Origin: Roseiarcus sp050015575
GTDB taxonomy: Bacteria; Pseudomonadota; Alphaproteobacteria; Rhizobiales; Beijerinckiaceae
Reading direction: 5' to 3'
DNA length: 25,372 bases
Assembly: GCA_050015575.1 (NCBI GenBank)
Contig: JBEKBD010000029.1
Location: forward strand, 1-25,372
Shown here: one piece after another, positions 21,081 through 25,372 of the stretch
Numbering within the stretch: position 1 is the stretch's first letter
Layout: each line of letters starts with the position of its first letter
Position numbers and translations under genes: made by a program
The notes under the pieces: model-generated
What the model was told of the DNA's origin: nothing
Seen by the model: the letters and a program-made list of their open reading frames with translations, nothing else
The model's database searches: none

Positions 21081-22219
21081 GACGCGCTCGACGGCTTCGC
21101 GCCGAGCTCGCTCTGCGGCCGCCGGCGCGTCAGCGCGATGAGAAAGCCCATGCCGACGGCGAGCGCGAGCAGCGACGATCCGCCGTACGAGACGAACGGC
21201 AGCGTCGTGCCCTTGGCGGGGATGGCGCGCAGGTTGACGGCCATGTTGATCCAGCTCTGCACGCCGAACATCAGCGCCAGCCCCGCCGCGGCGAAACGGC
21301 AGAACGGATCCTGGTTGCGCAACGCGAGCCACAGGCCGCGGATGACGATGAAAGCGAAAAACGCGATCAGCGCCAGACACGCGACCATGCCGAACTCCTC
21401 GCCGGTGACCGCGAACACGAAGTCGGTGTGGGCGTCGGGCAATATGCGCTTGACGACGCCCTCGCCCGGCCCGCGCCCGAACCATCCCCCCGACAAGATG
21501 CTCTGCAGCGCGGTGTCGACCTGGAACGCGTCGCCCATGCCGCGCGTCGAATCGGGATCGATGAAGCGCAGCACCCGCTCGTGCACGTGCGCCGACAGCT
21601 TGAACGCCGCCAGCCCCCCGGCCATGCCGGCGCCGCCGAGCCCCAGCACCCAGAACCAATGCGCGCCGGCCATGAAAAACAGCGCCGCCCACACCAACGA
21701 AATCAGCATGGTCTGACCGAAATCCGGCTCCATGATCAGCGGGACGATCGTCAACGGCAGCAGCAGGAAGGCGATCGCCCGAGCCGCCGACGCCGGCGAC
21801 CCCACGCGCCCGCCTTCGGCGAAAGCCCAGGCGCAGAGCACGACGAAGGCCGGTTTGACGAACTCCGACGGCTGCACGCCGGCGACCCAGCGGCGCGACC
21901 CCTTCACGTCGACGCCGAACGCCAGCGCCAGCACGATCATCGCCAGGCTGACGACGAAGAGGATCAGCGCCGCGCGGCGCACATGGCGCGGCGACAGAAA
22001 GGACGTCGCGATCATCAGCGCGGCGGCGGGACCGACCAACGCCGCCTGCCGGTTGACGAAATGAAAAGTCGAAAGGTCGAGCCGTTCCGCGACCGCCGGG
22101 CTGGCGGCGAGCGCCATCACCACGCCGACCGCCATCAAGGCGAGAAACGACCCGAGGAGCCAGAGATCGACGGTGCGAAACCAATCGGCGAGAGGGCCGC
22201 GCTCCGCTCGGGAAATCAT
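21077..22219 (-). CDS. ftsW: Septal peptidoglycan glycosyltransferase FtsW (SEDS family)
   Basis: FtsW is the division-specific polymerase of lipid II, working with a class B penicillin-binding protein in the divisome. This 380-residue polytopic membrane protein shows SEDS signatures: GSRRWVAGVQPSEFVK, IMEPDFGQTML, LPDAHTDFVFAVTGEEFG (with the conserved catalytic-type aspartate of AHTDF) and LPFVSYGGSSLL. Cluster position between murD and murG distinguishes it from RodA. The ATG at 22219 overlaps the murD stop (ATGA) and has GAGAGGAG upstream. Confidence 0.97.
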   Translation of the reverse strand: MISRAERGPLADWFRTVDLWLLGSFLALMAVGVVMALAASPAVAERLDLSTFHFVNRQAALVGPAAALMIATSFLSPRHVRRAALILFVVSLAMIVLALAFGVDVKGSRRWVAGVQPSEFVKPAFVVLCAWAFAEGGRVGSPASAARAIAFLLLPLTIVPLIMEPDFGQTMLISLVWAALFFMAGAHWFWVLGLGGAGMAGGLAAFKLSAHVHERVLRFIDPDSTRGMGDAFQVDTALQSILSGGWFGRGPGEGVVKRILPDAHTDFVFAVTGEEFGMVACLALIAFFAFIVIRGLWLALRNQDPFCRFAAAGLALMFGVQSWINMAVNLRAIPAKGTTLPFVSYGGSSLLALAVGMGFLIALTRRRPQSELGAKPSSAS

Positions 22220-23649
22220 GATCGGCTCCTCTCGAGCCCGGGCGCGCGCGCGGTCTCGCGCGAAGCCGCGATCAGCGCGGCGACCAGCTCGCGGAAACGA
22301 TCGCCGCGCGCTTCGAAATTGGCGAATTGGTCGTACGAGGCGCAGGCCGGCGACAGGAGAACGACCGGCTCCGCCGCCGCGCTTCGCGCCGCGTCGCGCG
22401 CGGCTAGGGAAAGCGCGTTCTCCAGCGCGCCGCATCGCTCGAAGGCCACTTCGGCGCCCAACGTGCGGGCGAAATCCTCGCTCGCCGCGCCGATCAGATA
22501 GGCCTTGGCGACGCGCGGGAACAACGAGCGCAGCGGCGCAATGCCGCCGTCCTTCGCCTTGCCGCCGAGGATCCAATAGATGTCGCGAAACGACAGCAGC
22601 GCCTTCTCGGCGGCGTCGGCGTTGGTGGCCTTGGAGTCGTTGACGAACAGAACCCGGCCGAGCCGGCCGACCGTCTCCATGCGATGGGCGAGGCCGGGAA
22701 ACGACGCCATGCCGCCCCCGATCTCCGCCGCGCTCAGGCCCAGCGCGCGCGCGGCGGCGAAAGCGAAGGCCGCGTTCTGGCCGTTGTGCGCGCCGCGCAG
22801 CGCCGGCGCGCGGCGAAGATCGACGCGCTCTTGCGATCCTTCGCGCACGACGATGAAGCGATCGTCGATCCAGACGTCGGCCGACCGCGACGGCGCGGCG
22901 GAAATGGCGACGACGTGCGGCCATCCGCGCTTCGCCTCGCTCGCGCGCAAGCGCTCGGCGATCGCGCGGCATGGCGCGTCGTCGACGCCGATCAGCGCCG
23001 TGCCCGAGCGCGCCACCAGGCGCTCCTTGATCGCGGCGTAATTTTCCAGCGTCCCGTGACGATCGATATGGTCGGGGGTGACGTTGATCAACGCGCCGAC
23101 GCTCGGCGCCAGCGACGGGGCGAGGTCGATTTGGAACGAGGAGCATTCGACGACGTGAACGCGCGCTTCCGATGGCGGCGGTAGATCGAGGATCGGCACG
23201 CCGATGTTGCCGCCCATCGCGACGTCGCGGCCGGCTTGGCTCAGAACGTGCGCGATCAGCGCCGTCGTCGTCGACTTGCCGTTGGTTCCGGTTATCGCGA
23301 CGAGTGGCGCCCGCGGCGCCCGCCGGGCGCGCTCGCGGGCGAAGAGTTCGACGTCGCCGACGATTTCGACGCCGGCGGCCTGCGCCCGCTCGACGGTCCA
23401 ATGCGGCTCCGGATGGGTCAGCGGCACGCCCGGCGCAAGCGCCAGCGCCGCAAAGCTGCGCCAGTCGGCGGCGGCGAGATCGACCGGGGCGAAGCCGGCG
23501 GCGGCGGCGCGCGCGCGCGCCTTGTCGTCGTCGTCCCACGCGGCGACCTCGGCGCCGCCGGCGGCGAGCGCGCGCAGCGTCGAGAGCCCCGAGCCGCCGA
23601 GCCCGAACAGCGCGACTTTGCGTCCGCGAAAGACTTCGACCGGCGTCAT
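22216..23649 (-). CDS. murD: UDP-N-acetylmuramoyl-L-alanine:D-glutamate ligase
   Basis: MurD adds D-glutamate to UDP-MurNAc-L-Ala in the cytoplasm. The 477 residues show the N-terminal UMP-binding domain (VALFGLGGSGLSTLRAL), the ATP loop ITGTNGKSTTTAL with K125, NVTPDHIDRHG, and the C-terminal NDSKATNADAAEKAL and LSPACASYDQF. The ATG at 23649 lies two bases after the mraY stop with GAGGTGA just upstream, and the stop overlaps ftsW. Length is a little above the E. coli enzyme (438). Confidence 0.97.
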   Translation of the reverse strand: MTPVEVFRGRKVALFGLGGSGLSTLRALAAGGAEVAAWDDDDKARARAAAAGFAPVDLAAADWRSFAALALAPGVPLTHPEPHWTVERAQAAGVEIVGDVELFARERARRAPRAPLVAITGTNGKSTTTALIAHVLSQAGRDVAMGGNIGVPILDLPPPSEARVHVVECSSFQIDLAPSLAPSVGALINVTPDHIDRHGTLENYAAIKERLVARSGTALIGVDDAPCRAIAERLRASEAKRGWPHVVAISAAPSRSADVWIDDRFIVVREGSQERVDLRRAPALRGAHNGQNAAFAFAAARALGLSAAEIGGGMASFPGLAHRMETVGRLGRVLFVNDSKATNADAAEKALLSFRDIYWILGGKAKDGGIAPLRSLFPRVAKAYLIGAASEDFARTLGAEVAFERCGALENALSLAARDAARSAAAEPVVLLSPACASYDQFANFEARGDRFRELVAALIAASRETARAPGLERSRS

Positions 23650-23651
23650 CG

Positions 23652-24734
23652 TCACCTCAGCTTCAGGGTCGCCAGGCCGATCATCGCCAGCATGAAGGCG
23701 ATGATCCAGAAGCGCATGACGATCTGCGCCTCGGACCAGCCGAGCTGCTCGAAATGATGATGGATGGGCGCCATGCGAAAGACCCGCTTTCCCGTCAGCT
23801 TGAACGAGGCGACTTGCACCACCACCGACAGCGCCTCCATCACGAACAAGCCGCCGACGACGGCGAGCACGATTTCGTGCTTGATCGAGACGGCGACCGC
23901 GCCGAGCAAACCGCCGAGCGCCAGCGAGCCGGTGTCGCCCATGAAGATCTGCGCCGGCGGCGCGTTGAACCAAAGAAAGCCGACGCCGGCGCCGATCAGC
24001 GCCCCGCAAATGACCATCAGGTCGCCGGCGTAAGGGACGTGATTGATCAGCAGGTAGCGCGAGTACAACAGATTGCCGGTGAAATAGGCGATCAGCCCCA
24101 GGGTCGCCGCGGCGATCATCACCGGCACGATCGCCAGCCCGTCGAGCCCGTCGGTCAAATTGACCGCGTTGCCGAAGGCGACGATGACGAACGGGCCGAA
24201 CGCCAGGAACCCCCAGCCGAGATCGACGACGTAGCCGTTGTAGAACGGCAGCGCGAGCGAAGTCGCGCCGACCGCGCCGGTGCGCATGATCGCGTAACAG
24301 GCGACGAGCGCGATGACGAATTCGGCGGCGAGGCGCGAGCGGCCGGAGAAGCCGAGATGCGATTGCTTCGTCACCTTGAGATAATCGTCGTAGAAACCGA
24401 TTCCCGCGAAGCCGGCGGTGACGAACAGCACGATCCAGACGTAGGGGCTCTCCAGGTTCGCCCACAGCAGCGACGAAACGAAGAGACCGAACAGAATCAT
24501 CAGCCCGCCCATGGTCGGCGTGCCCTTCTTGGTCGCCAGATGCGAGGCGGGCCCGTCGAGGCGGATCGGCTGGCCCTTGCCCTGCTTGAGGCGCAGCGCC
24601 GAAATGATCATCGGGCCGAAATAGAACACCAGCAGCAACCCGGTCGTCGCCGCCCCGAGAGTGCGGAACGTGAGGTAGCGGAACAGGTTGAACAGGCCCG
24701 TCAGATGCGAGAGATCAGCCAGCCAAGTCAGCAT
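23652..24734 (-). CDS. mraY: Phospho-N-acetylmuramoyl-pentapeptide transferase
   Basis: MraY transfers the phospho-MurNAc-pentapeptide to undecaprenyl phosphate, making lipid I in the inner membrane. The 360-residue polytopic protein has all family marks: KKGTPTMGG, GFYDDYLKVTK, the catalytic-site NAVNLTDGLDGLA, FMGDTGSLALGG and APIHHHFEQLGWSE. The ATG at 24734 follows AGGAA, ten bases after the murF stop. It is tightly coupled to murD downstream. Confidence 0.98.
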   Translation of the reverse strand: MLTWLADLSHLTGLFNLFRYLTFRTLGAATTGLLLVFYFGPMIISALRLKQGKGQPIRLDGPASHLATKKGTPTMGGLMILFGLFVSSLLWANLESPYVWIVLFVTAGFAGIGFYDDYLKVTKQSHLGFSGRSRLAAEFVIALVACYAIMRTGAVGATSLALPFYNGYVVDLGWGFLAFGPFVIVAFGNAVNLTDGLDGLAIVPVMIAAATLGLIAYFTGNLLYSRYLLINHVPYAGDLMVICGALIGAGVGFLWFNAPPAQIFMGDTGSLALGGLLGAVAVSIKHEIVLAVVGGLFVMEALSVVVQVASFKLTGKRVFRMAPIHHHFEQLGWSEAQIVMRFWIIAFMLAMIGLATLKLR

Positions 24735-24744
24735 TTTGCGTTTC

Positions 24745-25372
24745 CTACCGCCGCGCCTTCGCGGACGAAAAATGTTCGCGAAGCGCGGCCACGACCGGCT
24801 CCATTCGACTGCCGTGCGAACCCTTGACCATCACCACGTCGCCGCCGCGCAGCGCGTCCGCCAAGGGGCCCAGAATGTCGCCCGAGCGCTCGGCCCAGGC
24901 CGCGCGCATCGGCGCGGGGGTCGCGTCGTAGAGCGCGCGCGTCAACGGCCCCGCCGCGAAGACGAGATCGACGCGGTTCTCGCCGAGCGCGTCGGCCAGC
25001 GCCGCGTGCATTCGAGCGCCGTCGGGCCCGAGCTCCAGCATATCGCCGATGACGGCGATGCGGCGCCCTCCGTCGCCCGGCCGCGCCGCGCCGAGCAGGG
25101 CCAGCGCCGCGCGCATCGACGCCGGATTGGCGTTGTAGCTCTCGTCGATGACGGTGATCGACCCGCTCGGGCTCGGCAGCGTGAAGCGTTCGCCGCGCCC
25201 CTTTGGCGGCGCGAATTCGGCCAGCGCCGTCGCGGCGCGGCCGAGGTCCGCCCCCAGCGCGTCGACGGCGAGCAGGACGCCGAGCGCGTTGCGCGCCATG
25301 TGGGCGCCCGGCGCGCCGAGCGCGAAGTCGAGTTCGCGCCCGAGCACGCGGGCGCGCACGCGCGTTTCGCCG
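24745..25372 (-). CDS. murF: UDP-MurNAc-tripeptide:D-Ala-D-Ala ligase, C-terminal part (5' end outside window)
   Basis: MurF attaches D-Ala-D-Ala to the UDP-MurNAc-tripeptide. Only about the last 209 residues are in the window because the gene runs off the right edge; the ATP loop is outside. Visible family features are VIDESYNANPASMRAAL, IAVIGDMLELG and the C-terminal VMVKGSHGSRMEPVV. It is followed by mraY after ten bases, as in the standard dcw order. Confidence 0.95.
   Translation of the reverse strand, partial: GETRVRARVLGRELDFALGAPGAHMARNALGVLLAVDALGADLGRAATALAEFAPPKGRGERFTLPSPSGSITVIDESYNANPASMRAALALLGAARPGDGGRRIAVIGDMLELGPDGARMHAALADALGENRVDLVFAAGPLTRALYDATPAPMRAAWAERSGDILGPLADALRGGDVVMVKGSHGSRMEPVVAALREHFSSAKARR

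Noticed and set aside
19911..21716. A 601-codon + strand frame opposite murG and ftsW
   Set aside because: It is the antisense of two well-identified cell-wall genes and has no family features.
1..25372. Search by eye for tRNA genes, CRISPR arrays, insertion sequences and an integrase
   Set aside because: No cloverleaf, regular spaced repeat, terminal inverted repeat with transposase, or tyrosine/serine recombinase motif was seen. A weak or fragmentary one could be missed.

Overview
The window is about 25.4 kb of very GC-rich DNA from a bacterial chromosome. Gene content and protein style suggest an alphaproteobacterium of the Hyphomicrobiales (Rhizobiales): a Rhizobium-like GlgC, a ribosomal protein S2 with a C-terminal helix-hairpin-helix tail, and the gene orders rpsB-tsf-pyrH and murF-mraY-murD-ftsW-murG. 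A Methylocystaceae/Beijerinckiaceae-type host is possible, but the sequence alone does not prove it.

Positions 1-10250 (+ strand) are a tightly packed glycogen operon: glgP (3' part only), glgB, glgC, glgA and one 1381-residue gene that fuses a GlgX debranching enzyme to a MalQ 4-alpha-glucanotransferase. Together they cover ADP-glucose synthesis, chain elongation, branching, phosphorolysis, debranching and recycling of the short maltooligosaccharides released.

Positions 10251-13776 are an accessory segment of lower and uneven GC content. It holds an orphan membrane/coiled-coil protein, a complete toxin-antitoxin operon (Gp49/RelE-type toxin first, XRE antitoxin second) with its own near-consensus promoter and terminator, a small four-cysteine DUF6455-type gene, the dead 5' stub of a YghZ-type aldo/keto reductase, and a low-GC single-pass membrane protein. 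Two diverged, colinear copies of the malQ 3' end lie inside it, at 11826-11877 and 13635-13757. With the intact gene end at 10250, three malQ ends therefore bracket two blocks of accessory genes. I read this as accretion of islands at the 3' end of glgX/malQ. No integrase is visible.

Positions 13777-16695 (+) are rpsB-tsf-pyrH with a candidate promoter, an intergenic hairpin and a clear terminator after tsf. The usual next gene, frr, is absent. Instead come an ACS-type MFS transporter, a SAM-dependent methyltransferase whose start appears to be separated from its body by one extra C in a C6 run, and an MNT/HEPN nucleotidyltransferase pair (MntA/HepT-like toxin-antitoxin) ending at 19825.

Positions 19977-25372 (- strand) are part of the dcw cell-wall cluster: murF (C-terminal part), mraY, murD, ftsW and murG, with overlapping or nearly touching ends. 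The cluster stops after murG, where murC normally follows, and converges on the HEPN gene. I saw no tRNA, rRNA, CRISPR array, insertion sequence or intact recombinase.
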